DNA from: Gluconacetobacter aggeris
GTDB lineage: Bacteria > Pseudomonadota > Alphaproteobacteria > Acetobacterales > Acetobacteraceae
Reading direction: 5' to 3'
Assembly (NCBI RefSeq): GCF_014174395.1
Contig: NZ_JABEQD010000004.1
Location: forward strand, 291,636-355,635
Length of the DNA: 64,000 nt
Every line of letters starts with the position of its first letter. Positions within the stretch are counted from its first letter, which is position 1. Both the position numbers and the translations under genes were made by a program. Shown here piece after piece: positions 34,191 through 44,143 of this stretch. The notes beneath the pieces were generated by a model, which was not told the DNA's origin, did no database searches, and saw nothing but the letters and a program-made list of their open reading frames with translations.

Positions 34191-36380
34191 TCAGTTGGTG
34201 ATCTGGACCTGGATGGACTGGGAGCGCTGGACGACGTTGATTGCCACCTCGTCCTCCACGCGGACCAGGCGCACCGTCACCTTGTCGCCGCCGACTTCCA
34301 GATTGTACAGCGTCATCTGGTCCAGGAAATCGGGCAGGCGCGGACGCTGGAAATGTACGGCTACTTCCGCCGGATCGAAGCTCAGCCCCAGGGTGGACTG
34401 AATCAGCGCCGGCAGCGTCGCCGCCGCCCAGGCCTGCGGCGAACAGGCGACCGGGTAGCGCACCGGCCCTTCCGCACGGTTGCGGGCGAAGCCGCAGAAC
34501 AGTTCCGGCAGCCGCCGCAGGTCGGTATGGAACGCGGCGTCGAACATGCCGCGGAACAGGCGCGCGGCCTCGTCGCGATAGCCGTGGTGGGCCAGGCCCA
34601 GCCCGATCAGGGCGTTGTCGTGCGGCCAGACCGAGCCGTTGTGATAGGCCATGGGGTTGTAGCGGGCCTCACCCTCGGGGATGGTGCGGATGCCCCAGCC
34701 CGAGAAGGACGAACGGTGCATCAGCCCGGCGACCAGCCGGGGCACGCGGTCCGGCGTCGCGATGTCGGTCAGCAGGATATGGCCCGCGTTCGACGACCGG
34801 ACGCGGCAGGGCTTCTTCTGGCCGTCCAGCGCCAGGGCGAAGGTGCCCAGTTCCTCGATCCAGAACCGGGCGTTGAAGGCGACGCGCAATGTTTCGGCCA
34901 GATGGTCCTGGCGGTCGGCATAGGCGGTCCTGCCCAGGCGGCGGCCGATGGTCGCGGCGGCGCGGCGCGCGGCATAGACATAGGCTTGGACCTCGCACAG
35001 TGCGATCGGCCCTTCGGCCAGGGTGCCGTCGGCGTGGAAGATGCTGTCGTAACTGTCCTTCCAGCCCTGGTTGATCAGCCCGTCCTTGTTGCGGCGGCCA
35101 TATTCGACGAATCCGTCGCCGTCGCGATCGCCATAGCGGTCGATCCATTCGACGGCGCGTTCGATGTTCGGCCAGATCGTGGTCATCAGCGCCACGTCGC
35201 CGGTGCGCTCCAGATACTGGCCCGCCAGCATGACGAACAGCGGCGTGGAATCGATCGAGCCGTAATAATGGCGGAACGGGACCTCGCCCAGTTCGGCCAT
35301 TTCGCCGTGGCGGACCTCATGGAGGATCTTGCCGGGTTCGGCATCGGCGGTCGGGTCCTCGGTCTGGGCCTGGTGGCGGGCCAGGTAGGCCAGCACGCCG
35401 CGCGCGATCTCGGGGTCCAGCCACAGGGTCAGCATGGCGGTGATCAGCGCGTCTCGGCCGAAGGCGGTGCTGAACCAGGGGACGCCGGCATAGGGGTAGG
35501 GGCCGGTCTTCTTGTCCGTCAGCAGCATGTAGATGTCGCAGATGCAGCGGCGGATGGCCTCGTTGAAAATCTCGTTGGAGGTGGCGATCGCCGCGGCGCG
35601 GGAGGAGGACAGGCGCAGCGCCCGCCGCGCCTCGACCGCGCCGCGCAGGAAGCGGCGGTTCGGCTGGGTTTCGTGTTGTTCGGTGGGGTCGCATTCGACC
35701 TCATAATGGATCAGCACCCGCTGGCCCGGCGGCAGATCGAAGCGGTAGGCGGCATGTTGGGCCGTCAGTTCGGCCGGCGGCGGCCAGAAGCGCAACTGGG
35801 TGGTGCGCCGGCGGGCGTCCAGCCCGTCATAGGACAATTTCACCTCGGCATCGCTGATTTCGGGCGCGCGCATCGTGCCACGGCGGGGGCGGGTGGAACC
35901 GCGCGCCTCGAACAGGTCGGCGAAATCGGCCAGGAAGCGGATGTCGAGCACCGCGGTACGGGGCTCGACATCGAAATTGCGGATCTCGACCCGTTCGTAG
36001 CACACCCGGTTCCACAGGAAGCGCGACCGCCGCACATGCAGCAGGTCGTGGATCATGCGCTGCCCCTCGGGGCCCTCGATGTCGGTGTTGGTCAGGTCGA
36101 CCGACAGCATCACGTTGTTCTCGCGCACCGTCGAGGACAGCAGGATGGGCCGGGTGCCCTGGAGGCTCATGGACAGGCCGGACAGGTAGCGTGTGTCGTG
36201 GAAATACAGCCCGTCCGCGATGCCGTCGCCGTACAGGATATCGCCTGTCTGGTCGAAGACCCCGAACATGTCGCCCTGCTTGAGCGTGTGGAGGCGGCGT
36301 TCCGACAGCAGGGATTTTGCGGCGACGGGGAAGCCGTCGAGGTCCCCGGCGTGCGTCTGGGTTTCGGCTTGGCTGTCCAT
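34191..36380 (-). CDS. Amylo-alpha-1,6-glucosidase (glycogen debranching enzyme family)
   Basis: 729 residues. The N-terminal GDE_N_bis domain (LKQGDMFGVFDQTGDILYGD, GLYFHDTRYLSGLSMSL) is followed by a six-hairpin C-terminal domain (PWFSTAFGRDALITAMLTLW, YGSIDSTPLFVMLAGQYLER, NKDGLINQGWKDSYDSIFHA, YNPMAYHNGSVWPHDNALIG). These proteins act on alpha-1,6 branches or related glucosides. ATG 36380 has GAAGGA 8 bases upstream. It lies 63 bases after the CorA-like gene on the same strand; no glycogen genes are adjacent. Confidence 0.85.
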   Translation of the reverse strand: MDSQAETQTHAGDLDGFPVAAKSLLSERRLHTLKQGDMFGVFDQTGDILYGDGIADGLYFHDTRYLSGLSMSLQGTRPILLSSTVRENNVMLSVDLTNTDIEGPEGQRMIHDLLHVRRSRFLWNRVCYERVEIRNFDVEPRTAVLDIRFLADFADLFEARGSTRPRRGTMRAPEISDAEVKLSYDGLDARRRTTQLRFWPPPAELTAQHAAYRFDLPPGQRVLIHYEVECDPTEQHETQPNRRFLRGAVEARRALRLSSSRAAAIATSNEIFNEAIRRCICDIYMLLTDKKTGPYPYAGVPWFSTAFGRDALITAMLTLWLDPEIARGVLAYLARHQAQTEDPTADAEPGKILHEVRHGEMAELGEVPFRHYYGSIDSTPLFVMLAGQYLERTGDVALMTTIWPNIERAVEWIDRYGDRDGDGFVEYGRRNKDGLINQGWKDSYDSIFHADGTLAEGPIALCEVQAYVYAARRAAATIGRRLGRTAYADRQDHLAETLRVAFNARFWIEELGTFALALDGQKKPCRVRSSNAGHILLTDIATPDRVPRLVAGLMHRSSFSGWGIRTIPEGEARYNPMAYHNGSVWPHDNALIGLGLAHHGYRDEAARLFRGMFDAAFHTDLRRLPELFCGFARNRAEGPVRYPVACSPQAWAAATLPALIQSTLGLSFDPAEVAVHFQRPRLPDFLDQMTLYNLEVGGDKVTVRLVRVEDEVAINVVQRSQSIQVQITN

Positions 36381-36443
36381 GACGGGGGTCCTTCGCTTGA
36401 ATGGGCGCTTGAATGGATGATCGGAGTCCGGCGGCGGACAGGG

Positions 36444-37529
36444 TCAGAGCAGCCTGGTGAATTTCAGCAGCAGCCAGGCAATGACCATGAACAGGAAGCA
36501 CACGCCGCCGGCTTCTACGGTGCCGAGGGGGCCGGTAGCCAGGAACATGCCGCCGGTATTCATGCCGAAGAATCCGGTCACGAAGGTCGCCGGCAGCATC
36601 AGGGTGGTCAGGACCGAAACCGTGTACAGGCGCCGGTTGGTTTCTTCCGCCTGGCCCGAGGCCAGCTCATCCTGCAACGATCGCGCGCGATCCTGCAATG
36701 CCATCAGATCGTCCAGAGACGCGTGGATCTGGCGCTGCGAGCGGTCGCGGATATCGTCCTCGGCCCAGTCCGGCAGTTCCAGGTCCTCGTTGTGGAAGAT
36801 CCGGTCCACCGGCGAGATCACGCGGCGCAGTTCGGTCGAACGGCGCCGCACCTTGCCGATCAGGCCGCTGATGCGGCCGAAATCGGTATGCTGGTCCAGG
36901 GTCAGAAGCAGGTCCTCGGCCCGGTCGAGCTGGTCGTCCAGCATGGCGATGTTCCGCCGGACGCTGTCGGCGAATTCCAGCAGCGTGCGGTCCACGATTT
37001 CGGCCGGGGTGCGCGGGACCTCGTCGCGCTGCAGCCAGCGATAGGCGGCGCCCAGCGCGGGGACCGGGTGGCGGCGGGTGGTAATCAGCAGGTCGGGCAG
37101 CACCGCGAAACGCCAGGCCGAGACGCTGGTATCGTCGTCGGTCATGCCGTCGTCGAAGCCGGGCAGGGCGCCGTAGACGATGTCGCCTTCGGCTTCCAGC
37201 CTGGTGCCCCGGTCGGTGCCGGACAGGGTGGTGCGGGCTTCCTCGGGCAGGCAGGCGATCGCCTCGACCCGGGCCCGGCTGGCGGTATGCACCACGTCGT
37301 AATGGAGCCAGACCCAGCCGGCAGGCCGTTCCTCGGCCGTGGCGGAGAGCGCCTCGGCATCCTCGGAATGCGCGGGGCGGCTGTTCAGATACTCGGCCGC
37401 CTGCTGGGGGGAGAGCTGGACCGGCCGCTGGCCGGGTATGCACGAGACCGCCCAGACCAAGCCATCCGCCGCATCGCTCTGCGGCGTATCGGCAAGGGAC
37501 ATTTCGGTCTGGGCTATCGTATCGGGCAT
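36444..37529 (-). CDS. CorA/ZntB-family divalent metal transporter
   Basis: 361 residues. It has a large soluble N-terminal domain, long alpha-helical stalk (LDRAEDLLLTLDQHTDFGRI through DLMALQDRARSLQDELASGQ), and two C-terminal membrane helices flanking the pore motif GMNTGG (in TFVTGFFGMNTGGMFL). ZntB-like proteins move Zn2+ or Mg2+. The start is placed at ATG 37527-37529; the frame is open further upstream to 37607 but that part has no family likeness. Confidence 0.87.
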   Translation of the reverse strand: MPDTIAQTEMSLADTPQSDAADGLVWAVSCIPGQRPVQLSPQQAAEYLNSRPAHSEDAEALSATAEERPAGWVWLHYDVVHTASRARVEAIACLPEEARTTLSGTDRGTRLEAEGDIVYGALPGFDDGMTDDDTSVSAWRFAVLPDLLITTRRHPVPALGAAYRWLQRDEVPRTPAEIVDRTLLEFADSVRRNIAMLDDQLDRAEDLLLTLDQHTDFGRISGLIGKVRRRSTELRRVISPVDRIFHNEDLELPDWAEDDIRDRSQRQIHASLDDLMALQDRARSLQDELASGQAEETNRRLYTVSVLTTLMLPATFVTGFFGMNTGGMFLATGPLGTVEAGGVCFLFMVIAWLLLKFTRLL

Positions 37530-37623
37530 CGTGATATCCGGGACCGCTCGGAATTCAAGCGCACACTTGGCATGGGTGCCCGTTCGTTGCAATCCCACGC
37601 GTGCCAATGAGGGGCGGGCGGAT

Positions 37624-38145
37624 TCAGCCGGCCGGCGTGGCGTCGCACCAGAAGCCGAGATGCGGCCCGGCGGCCTCTTCCTCCAGCAGCGGGCCCAGAA
37701 CCGTGACAGCGTGCTGCCCGCGCGCGAAGACCTCGCGGCAGGGCAGGGAGAAGGTCGGATTTTCCGGGTGCGCGCCTGTCAGGCCCAGCAGGGCGTGCTC
37801 CGACAATCCGTACACCACGCGGCGGATGTTGGTCCAATAGACGGCCCCGGCGCACATGCAGCAGGGTTCGGCGCTGGTATAGAGCGTGCAGTCGACCAGC
37901 GTTTCGGGCGGGAGGATGCGGGCTGCCTCGGCCACCGCCCGCAGCTCGGCATGCTGGGTCGGGTCGCCCTCGGGCGGCATGGAATTGTTGATGGCCCGGC
38001 TGACCACCCGTCCGTCCGCATCGGCGACGAGTGCCGCGAACGGGTGCCGGCCGGCTGCCCGGGCTTCCGCCGACAGCGCGATGGCCTGGCGCAGCATGTC
38101 GAGGTCCATCGGCGTGGCGTTCTGGGGGAAGGGGGCGTCATGCAT
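37624..38145 (-). CDS. Nucleoside/nucleobase deaminase (guanine/cytosine deaminase family)
   Basis: A 173-residue zinc deaminase with HAE (QHAELRAV) and PCxxC (SAEPCCMCAGAVYW) metal motifs and YGLSEHALLGL in the C-terminal part. It would deaminate a base such as guanine or cytosine. ATG 38143-38145 is preceded by AGGG 7 bases upstream. The frame is open much further upstream through two neighbouring genes but this is not coding. Substrate cannot be fixed from sequence. Confidence 0.85.
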   Translation of the reverse strand: MHDAPFPQNATPMDLDMLRQAIALSAEARAAGRHPFAALVADADGRVVSRAINNSMPPEGDPTQHAELRAVAEAARILPPETLVDCTLYTSAEPCCMCAGAVYWTNIRRVVYGLSEHALLGLTGAHPENPTFSLPCREVFARGQHAVTVLGPLLEEEAAGPHLGFWCDATPAG

Positions 38146-38198
38146 TGTCGTACCCTGCCGGAAAGCGTGGACGGGGCGGGATCGCCCCGTGCCGTGGA

Positions 38199-38597
38199 TC
38201 ATTTCAGATCGTCGGGGACCTTGCCGCCGTTTTCGGCCAGTTTCTGCATGACCTGCCGGTGCAGCCAGACATTCATCGACGCGCTGTCGTTGGTGTCGCC
38301 GGTATAATGCAGCTCTTCGGCCAGTTGCTTGCGCGCGGCCAGCGAACTGTCGAGGCCCAGCAGCTTCATCAGATCGACGATCGACTGTTGCCAGTTGAGC
38401 TTCTGCGGTGCCTTGGCGGCCAGGTCGGTCAGGATGGCGGCGACATCCACCGGGGCGGACGGCGCGGAGGGCGCGACCGGCGCCGGCGTCTGTCCCGCCG
38501 GGGGCGCGGCCGGTGCCGTGCTGGCGGGAGCGGCCGCCGGGGTGGTGGCTCCGGCATGGCCGAAGATCGTGGACAGGATGGTGCCGAGGATGCTCAT
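38199..38597 (-). CDS. DUF3597 family protein
   Basis: 132 residues. A short hydrophobic start (MSILGTILSTIFGHA) leads into an Ala/Pro-rich linker (about 18-50) and a conserved helical domain (VDVAAILTDLAAKAPQKLNW, then SIVDLMKLLGLDSSLAARKQ). This is the DUF3597 arrangement also seen in LysM-linked proteins; function unknown. It lies between ahcY and the deaminase on the same strand. Confidence 0.75.
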   Translation of the reverse strand: MSILGTILSTIFGHAGATTPAAAPASTAPAAPPAGQTPAPVAPSAPSAPVDVAAILTDLAAKAPQKLNWQQSIVDLMKLLGLDSSLAARKQLAEELHYTGDTNDSASMNVWLHRQVMQKLAENGGKVPDDLK

Positions 38598-38660
38598 GCG
38601 CGGATTCTCCTTGCGGCGGGGCCGCCCGGGGCACGTCGTGTCCCCGGGCGGCGCTGCGCC

Positions 38661-39959
38661 TTAGTAGCGGTACAGGTCGTTCTTGAACGGCCCGTTGACC
38701 GGAACGCCGATATACTCGGCCTGTTTCGCCGACATCTTCGACAGCTCGGCGCCGACCTTGGCCAGGTGCAGGGCCGCGACCTTCTCGTCGAGGTGCTTGG
38801 GCAGGGTGTAGACCTGACGCTCGTACTTGCCCTCGGGGGCGGTCCACAGCTCGATCTGCGCCAGCGTCTGGTTGGTGAAGGACGCCGACATGACGAAGGA
38901 CGGGTGGCCCGTGGCGTTGCCCAGGTTCACCAGACGGCCCTCGGACAGCAGGATCAGGCGCTTGCCGTCGGGGAAGATGACCTCGTCGACCTGCGGCTTG
39001 ATGTTGTCCCACTGGAAGTTGCGCAGCGCCTCGACCTGGATCTCGGAATCGAAGTGCCCGATATTGCAGACGATGGCGCGGTGCTTCATCGCGCGCATGT
39101 GGTCGACGGTGATGATGTCGACATTGCCGGTGCAGGTGACGAAGATGTCGCCGCGCGGGGCGGCGGCTTCCATCGTCACGACCTCGTAGCCTTCCATGGC
39201 GGCCTGCAGGGCGCAGATCGGGTCGACCTCGGTGACGAGCACGCGGCAGCCGGCATTGCGCAGCGAGGCGGCGGAGCCCTTGCCCACATCGCCATAGCCG
39301 GCGACGACCGCGACCTTGCCGGCCATCATGACGTCGGTGCCGCGGCGGATCGCGTCGACCAGGCTTTCGCGGCAGCCGTACAGATTGTCGAACTTGGACT
39401 TGGTGACGCTGTCATTGACGTTGATGGCCGGCACGGCCAGCGTGCCCTTCCTGGCCATTTCCCACAGGCGATGCACGCCCGTCGTCGTCTCCTCGGACAG
39501 GCCGCGCACGTCCTTCAGCATCTCGGGATACTTGTCGTGCATCAGCACGGTCAGGTCGCCGCCATCGTCCAGGATCATGTTCGGCGTCCAGCCGTCCGGA
39601 CCGGTGATGGTCTGCTCGATGCACCACCAGAACTCTTCCTCGGTCAGGCCCTTCCAGGCGAAGACCGGCACGCCGGTCGCGGCGATCGCGGCGGCGGCGT
39701 GGTCCTGGGTCGAGAAGATGTTGCACGAGGACCAGCGGACCGTGGCGCCCAGCGCGGTCAGGGTCTCGATCAGCACGGCGGTCTGGATCGTCATGTGCAG
39801 GCAGCCGGCGATACGCGCGCCCTTCAGCGGCTGGCTGGCCCCGAATTCCTCGCGCAGCGCCATCAGGCCGGGCATTTCGCCCTCGGCGATCGCGATTTCC
39901 TTGCGGCCCCATTCCGCGAGGGCGATGTCGCGTACCTTGTAGTCCGTGCTGGCGGTCAT
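38661..39959 (-). CDS. ahcY: Adenosylhomocysteinase (S-adenosylhomocysteine hydrolase)
   Basis: 432 residues, full-length AhcY. Conserved features: [18 protein letters not shown], the NAD site [16 protein letters not shown], the [20 protein letters not shown] segment with the catalytic Lys/Asp/Asn, and the family ending [11 protein letters not shown]. It splits S-adenosylhomocysteine to adenosine and homocysteine, removing the product inhibitor of methyltransferases. ATG 39957-39959 has AGGACGGA upstream. No SAH riboswitch could be recognised in the 121 bases before it. Confidence 0.96.
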   Translation of the reverse strand: MTASTDYKVRDIALAEWGRKEIAIAEGEMPGLMALREEFGASQPLKGARIAGCLHMTIQTAVLIETLTALGATVRWSSCNIFSTQDHAAAAIAATGVPVFAWKGLTEEEFWWCIEQTITGPDGWTPNMILDDGGDLTVLMHDKYPEMLKDVRGLSEETTTGVHRLWEMARKGTLAVPAINVNDSVTKSKFDNLYGCRESLVDAIRRGTDVMMAGKVAVVAGYGDVGKGSAASLRNAGCRVLVTEVDPICALQAAMEGYEVVTMEAAAPRGDIFVTCTGNVDIITVDHMRAMKHRAIVCNIGHFDSEIQVEALRNFQWDNIKPQVDEVIFPDGKRLILLSEGRLVNLGNATGHPSFVMSASFTNQTLAQIELWTAPEGKYERQVYTLPKHLDEKVAALHLAKVGAELSKMSAKQAEYIGVPVNGPFKNDLYRY

Positions 39960-40080
39960 GTTCCGTCCTGTTTCGGTTGGTGCAGAATTCCGGCGGGTAT
40001 AGACGCTCGGGCGCGTCAGGGCTAGCTGCCAGGTTGTTGCGATGCCATCCGGCCGGGGATCGAAGCCGGCGAACGGACGC

Positions 40081-40800
40081 TCAACTCCCGATGTCGCCAT
40101 TCTGTATGGCGGTCCGTATGGCCTGCGCCGTGGTCGACGCCCCCAGGCGCTTGCGGATGCGCCGCAGGTGGTTCTCGACCGTGCGTTCCGAAAGGCCGAG
40201 GATTGCCGCGATATCGCCCTGGCGGCGCCCGGATGCGGTCCAGGACAGTATCTCGCGCTCTCTTTCGGAGAGCCGGACGGCGATTCTGTCGCTCGGGCCG
40301 TCGACCAGCCTGCGCACCGTTGCGAATGCGGTGCCCGCGACCATCGGCAGCGCAAGGCGCGCCGCCGGAGACGCATCGATGCGCGTACCGCCGAGGCTCA
40401 TCGCCCCTTCGAGGCCGAGAGGTCCGAAGATCGGGACCTGGATGCCATGAATACCCTTTCCATGGGGCGTATCGACCATCCGATAGCATTCGCCGGAGGC
40501 GCCGGAGGTCTTCGTCCAGAAGAACGGCGCATGCGCTTCGAGCATATGATGCGTCACCGGGCAGCGGCGGACATAGCTGGTGGCGTCGACATGCCTGCCG
40601 TCGCCGAACCAGTCGCCTTCGACCCAATAGATACGATCGACGATGTCTTCCCGCGCCGATGACGCCGCGAAAAGCACGAAGCGGTCATAGCCGAGCATGC
40701 GCCCGAACGACCGTATCGCGTCCTGGGCCGTTTCCGGTGCTTCCGCCCGCATGATCGCGGTCGCGGTAGCGAATGCCGCCTCGGCGATGGAGCCGCTCAT
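40081..40800 (-). CDS. LuxR-family transcriptional regulator with autoinducer-binding-like domain (LuxR solo)
   Basis: 239 residues. An N-terminal autoinducer-binding-type domain (about 20-165) and a C-terminal LuxR helix-turn-helix ([40 protein letters not shown]). In the acyl-homoserine-lactone pocket, the segment [16 protein letters not shown] has Cys where canonical receptors have the conserved Asp (DPV). No luxI gene is present in the window, so it is a solo with a possibly altered ligand. Its target is unknown. Confidence 0.83.
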   Translation of the reverse strand: MSGSIAEAAFATATAIMRAEAPETAQDAIRSFGRMLGYDRFVLFAASSAREDIVDRIYWVEGDWFGDGRHVDATSYVRRCPVTHHMLEAHAPFFWTKTSGASGECYRMVDTPHGKGIHGIQVPIFGPLGLEGAMSLGGTRIDASPAARLALPMVAGTAFATVRRLVDGPSDRIAVRLSEREREILSWTASGRRQGDIAAILGLSERTVENHLRRIRKRLGASTTAQAIRTAIQNGDIGS

Positions 40801-40857
40801 GACCTCGTTCCATGGCCGCCTGTCCCGATCGTCATCGTGCCACCTCCATATGAACCG

Positions 40858-41120
40858 TCAGGCCAGCATCTTCCTGCCCAGCATGGTGAACCATGCGGCA
40901 TTGTCCCAGTAGGCGGTCATCCGGTCGATGGCTCCATGGGCATCGCCGGTGATGATGCGGGCGTGCGGCCGCGCGTATCTTCACCTCGGCCGTCACGGAC
41001 CGGCCGTCGTCGCCGGTGTAGAGAGCCGTGATCTTGTTGGTCGGATCGGGGAAGACATCCATCAAGGCTATCACGCGGCTGCCGGCATGTACCGCCCGCA
41101 GCCGCGTGTGGGCCCGGATT
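40858..41120 (-). pseudogene. Remnant of a SnoaL/NTF2-like protein, truncated and frameshifted
   Basis: Directly after the hchA stop, one frame reads SRVIALMDVFPDPTNKITAL and YTGDDGRSVTAEVK; skipping one base near 40978 lets the next frame continue as YARPHARIITGDAHGAIDRM, then TAYWDNAAWFTMLGRKMLA and stop. Together this looks like the C-terminal two thirds of a small NTF2-fold protein with no start codon and a missing N-terminus. The 320-base stretch between hchA and the LuxR gene holds nothing else recognisable. Confidence 0.45.
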
Positions 41121-41990
41121 TTATCTGTCGACGGCTGCGAGCAGGGTTTCGGCCGCCAGCTTGCCGAGATTGTTCGACGCCAGCGGGCTGTCACCCGTCA
41201 GCAGGTGGCGGTCGCGATGCACCTGGCCCGTGATGCCCGTGTTGAGGATCTTCACGTTGTATTTACGCAGGCTTTCGCCGACCAGCCACGCCATCTCGCC
41301 GGGGATGTAGCCGATCTCGATATTGGCGCCGGTATCCAGACTGTCCGGGAAGACGCACATTTCGTAGCCTTCGAACGCGAACGTGCCGCCATCGGCCGCC
41401 GTCGCCAGGAGGCTGGCCGGCCCATGGCAGAGCGAGATCGTGAAGCGCTCGTTGGCCTGGGCCCAGCGCAGGATGTCGCCGACCTGCCTGCTGAAGGGCA
41501 CGCCATTGAGCACGCCGTGACCACCGGGGATGAACACGCCCAGATAGGGCGTCTCGGCCGTAAAGCCCTCGCCGATCACGTCCGCGAGCGCCTTCGGCGC
41601 CTTGAGCTGCTTTTCGTATTTCCTGTAGATCGATTTGACGGCTTCGTCCTCGTGGGGGAACGCCCACCACTCGAACTTGACCGGATCGCCGGAAATGGTC
41701 GCGATGTCGATCTCGAAACCCGCCGCGTCCAGATGATACATGGGCAGGAGCATCTCCACCGGATGATTGCCGGTCGAGAAGAACGCGCCGCCCTTCATCA
41801 TCAGGTACCGCTCCTGCGAGCCGATCATCAGGATCTTCCACTTTCCGCCCCGGTAGGGCTTCGGATAGGTCGTGCCGTCGAAATCGGTCTTCGAGGACGT
41901 GTATCTGGTCAGGGAGTATGCCGACGGGAAGAATGCATTGTCTTCCGCCCGGTCGGGAACGGGGGCGCGGCTCGGCTGTTCATCGCTCAT
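41121..41990 (-). CDS. hchA: Hsp31/HchA-type DJ-1 family protein (glyoxalase III / deglycase)
   Basis: 289 residues with the HchA layout: N-terminal extension ([20 protein letters not shown]), [33 protein letters not shown] region (GVFIPGGHG), and the nucleophile elbow [13 protein letters not shown]. Family members convert methylglyoxal to lactate without glutathione and act as chaperones. AGGAGA lies 7 bases before ATG 41988-41990. A frameshifted NTF2-like remnant is directly downstream. Confidence 0.9.
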   Translation of the reverse strand: MSDEQPSRAPVPDRAEDNAFFPSAYSLTRYTSSKTDFDGTTYPKPYRGGKWKILMIGSQERYLMMKGGAFFSTGNHPVEMLLPMYHLDAAGFEIDIATISGDPVKFEWWAFPHEDEAVKSIYRKYEKQLKAPKALADVIGEGFTAETPYLGVFIPGGHGVLNGVPFSRQVGDILRWAQANERFTISLCHGPASLLATAADGGTFAFEGYEMCVFPDSLDTGANIEIGYIPGEMAWLVGESLRKYNVKILNTGITGQVHRDRHLLTGDSPLASNNLGKLAAETLLAAVDR

Positions 41991-42195
41991 TGGTCTTCTC
42001 CTGGCGTCCAGCCCGTCGCCCTGCGATCAGCCTGCGATGAAGCTTCGGCCTCGCTCCCCCCTGGCCGGGGGATGGCGACGTGGCGTGGATCGGTTTGTAG
42101 ACCTCTCCGGGAAGCAGAAAAATGAGGGAAATCCCTCAATGCCGGTGCGGGAGATACGCCGCCTGCCGCACGTCGCCATCGTCGAGAACGGCCGT

Positions 42196-43206
42196 TCAGC
42201 CGGCGGCGACGGTCTCGGCCGCGCGAAGCAGGCGCAGGAAATTGCCGCCCCAGATCGCGGCGATCTGGTCGTGGTCGTAGCCGCGACGGCGTAGTTCCGC
42301 CGTCAATGCCTGGCTCTGGGCGGCGTCGCGCCAGCCCTCGATGGTGCCGCCGCCGTCGAAATCGGACGAGATGCCGACATGACGCACGCCGATCCGGGCC
42401 GCCACATAGTCGATATGGTCGACATAATCGGCCACGCTGACCGGGCGCTGGGCGCGGATTTCGCGCGGGCGGAGGAAGGCATCGACGGCCGTGATGTGGA
42501 CCACGCCGTCGCAGTCGCGCAGCGCGTCGAGCTGTTCGTCATCCAGGTTGCGCGGATGGTCGCACAGCGCGCGGACACAGGAATGGGTGGCCAGGACCGG
42601 ACTGCGCGACAGGCGCACCGCCTGCATCATGGTGCTGCGCGCGGTGTGGGAGATGTCCACCATCAGGCCCAGCCGGTTCATTTCGGCGATGGCTTCCCGC
42701 CCCAGGCCGGACAGGCCGCCATGGCGGATTTCGGGATCGTTCAGTGCGGGCATGGGGCGGGCGGAATCGGCCAGCGCGTTATGGCCGTTATGGGTCAGCG
42801 TCATGTAGCGGGCGCCGCGCGCGCGGAACTGCGCCAGCAGCGACAGGTCCTCGCCCATCGCATAGCCGTTCTCGACCGCCGGGACGATGGCGGTGATGCC
42901 CTCGTGGAACGCGGCCTCGATATCCGCCGCGAGGGGACAGATCCGTGCCGGGCCGCCTTCGACCCCCCGGTTGATCGCATCCAGCATCGCCAGGGCCTGG
43001 CGGGAGATGGCGGCGTGGGCGGTCGGGTCGATGGCGCCCTGTCCGACATAGGCCACCAGGCAGGCGGCGGCGATCCCGCCCCGGCGCAGCTTGGGCAGGT
43101 CGACATGGCGATAGTCGGTATCCTGCGTGAAATCGCCCCGGTCGGGCCAGGGGATGTCGATATGCGTATCGACGGTGAGCAGGGTGCTGTACGGTCGGTC
43201 GGTCAT
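42196..43206 (-). CDS. Zinc membrane dipeptidase (peptidase M19, renal dipeptidase family)
   Basis: 336 residues. Metal-site motifs: HxD in TVDTHIDIPWP, Glu in IVPAVENGYAM, His in VDISHTARSTMMQAV and ATHSCVRALCDHPRN, and Asp in GISSDFDGGGT. M19 enzymes hydrolyse dipeptides, often with D-residues at the second position. No signal peptide is present, so it is cytosolic. It stands alone on the minus strand. Confidence 0.88.
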   Translation of the reverse strand: MTDRPYSTLLTVDTHIDIPWPDRGDFTQDTDYRHVDLPKLRRGGIAAACLVAYVGQGAIDPTAHAAISRQALAMLDAINRGVEGGPARICPLAADIEAAFHEGITAIVPAVENGYAMGEDLSLLAQFRARGARYMTLTHNGHNALADSARPMPALNDPEIRHGGLSGLGREAIAEMNRLGLMVDISHTARSTMMQAVRLSRSPVLATHSCVRALCDHPRNLDDEQLDALRDCDGVVHITAVDAFLRPREIRAQRPVSVADYVDHIDYVAARIGVRHVGISSDFDGGGTIEGWRDAAQSQALTAELRRRGYDHDQIAAIWGGNFLRLLRAAETVAAG

Positions 43207-43282
43207 GATGAGGCAGTGTAGGCCGGAAACGGCCGGTCCGTAAGGGACTCACCGGCTCTGTTTGTCCGAATGAAAGGACCCC

Positions 43283-43303
43283 GCGCCTCCGGGGGAAGGG
43301 CGC
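43283..43303 (-). terminator. Weak hairpin downstream of the acetate transporter gene
   Basis: GCGCC (43283-43287) and GGCGC (43299-43303) form a 5-bp stem with an 11-base loop between the satP-like gene and the dipeptidase gene. On the minus strand it is followed by GGGTCCTTTC, not by a clear U-tract. Confidence 0.25.
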
Positions 43304-43328
43304 AGGGAAGGGACGATCGCAGGTCCGT

Positions 43329-43925
43329 TCAGGCGGGAGCGCCCGTGACGTGCCGGGGGGCCTGCGGGGCGGGCAGGCCGGCCGGCAGGATGGGATGGCC
43401 GAACTGGGCCTCGATCACTTCCGCCATGGCGAGATAGAGGGCGGAGGCGCCGCAGAGCAGCCCCTCATATCCCGCGATGCGGGTGATCGTGACATTGCCT
43501 GTCCACTCGCCCAGCGCGAGCAGGAAGAACAGGAGCGTCAGTGAGGAGAACACGAACTGCAGCACACGGTTGCCGCGCAGCGTGCCGATGAACATGAAGC
43601 CCGTGAAAACGCCCCAGAGCGCGAGATAGGCCCCCATGGCCGGGGCGGTCGCCGCCGGGATCAGGCCGAATTTCGGCAGGATGACGAGCAGGACGAGGGA
43701 GATCCAGAACGCGCCGTAGGCCGTGAAGGCCGTCAGCCCGAACGTATTGCCCTTGGGATATTCAAGCAGCCCGGCCAGGATCTGGGCCCATCCGCCGAAG
43801 ATGATCCCCATGGCCAGGACCGACGAATTGAGCGGCAGGAAGCCGGCATTGCAGAGATTGAGCAGGATCGTCGTCATCCCGAAGCCGGCGAGGCCGAGGG
43901 GCGCTGGATTGGCGAGAGGGTTCAT
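43329..43925 (-). CDS. satP: Acetate/succinate uptake transporter (SatP / GPR1-FUN34-YaaH family)
   Basis: 198 residues with six membrane helices and the family signature [20 protein letters not shown] near the start. SatP carries acetate and succinate with protons. ATG 43925 is preferred over ATG 43940 because the sequence around the upstream ATG itself supplies a GGAG 8 bases before it. An acetate carrier is in keeping with an acetic acid bacterium. The 218 bases upstream are comparatively AT-rich with TATA-like stretches that may hold its promoter. Confidence 0.9.
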   Translation of the reverse strand: MNPLANPAPLGLAGFGMTTILLNLCNAGFLPLNSSVLAMGIIFGGWAQILAGLLEYPKGNTFGLTAFTAYGAFWISLVLLVILPKFGLIPAATAPAMGAYLALWGVFTGFMFIGTLRGNRVLQFVFSSLTLLFFLLALGEWTGNVTITRIAGYEGLLCGASALYLAMAEVIEAQFGHPILPAGLPAPQAPRHVTGAPA

Positions 43926-44143
43926 GACGGGAATCTCCATCGGTCGCGGGGGCTGTCCGACCAGCCCGAAACGCGGTGACCGTTGGAATTTTTCTCGTCC
44001 TTTTTATAGAAAGGAACAATAACAAATATATGTTAGGTGAATAGGTCGCGGTCACAAGGCGGTTATCCTCCGCAGGCTCATGATCGTGCGGGAGGCGATC
44101 CGGTCTTGCGACCGATGGTCGGTCGGCAGGACCGGGTCGGGCG

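Noticed and set aside
34131..37610. Very long plus-strand open frame (1159 codons) opposite the debranching enzyme and CorA-like genes
   Set aside because: It is the GC-rich mirror of two well-supported minus-strand genes; its translation has no recognisable domain.
38146..39012. Upstream extension of the deaminase frame into the DUF3597 and ahcY genes
   Set aside because: The extension overlaps two conserved genes on the same strand and lacks similarity; ATG 38145 has a ribosome-binding site and gives the family start.
39960..40080. S-adenosylhomocysteine riboswitch before ahcY
   Set aside because: The gap is only 121 bases and no conserved pseudoknot elements could be recognised by eye; a covariance-model search would decide.
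40081..40800. Quorum-sensing pair with a luxI synthase
   Set aside because: No acyl-HSL synthase gene is present on either side within the window.
42057..42071. CCCCC-TGGCC-GGGGG hairpin upstream of hchA
   Set aside because: Short G/C-run palindromes are frequent by chance in this DNA and neither a T-tract nor a conserved leader feature accompanies it.
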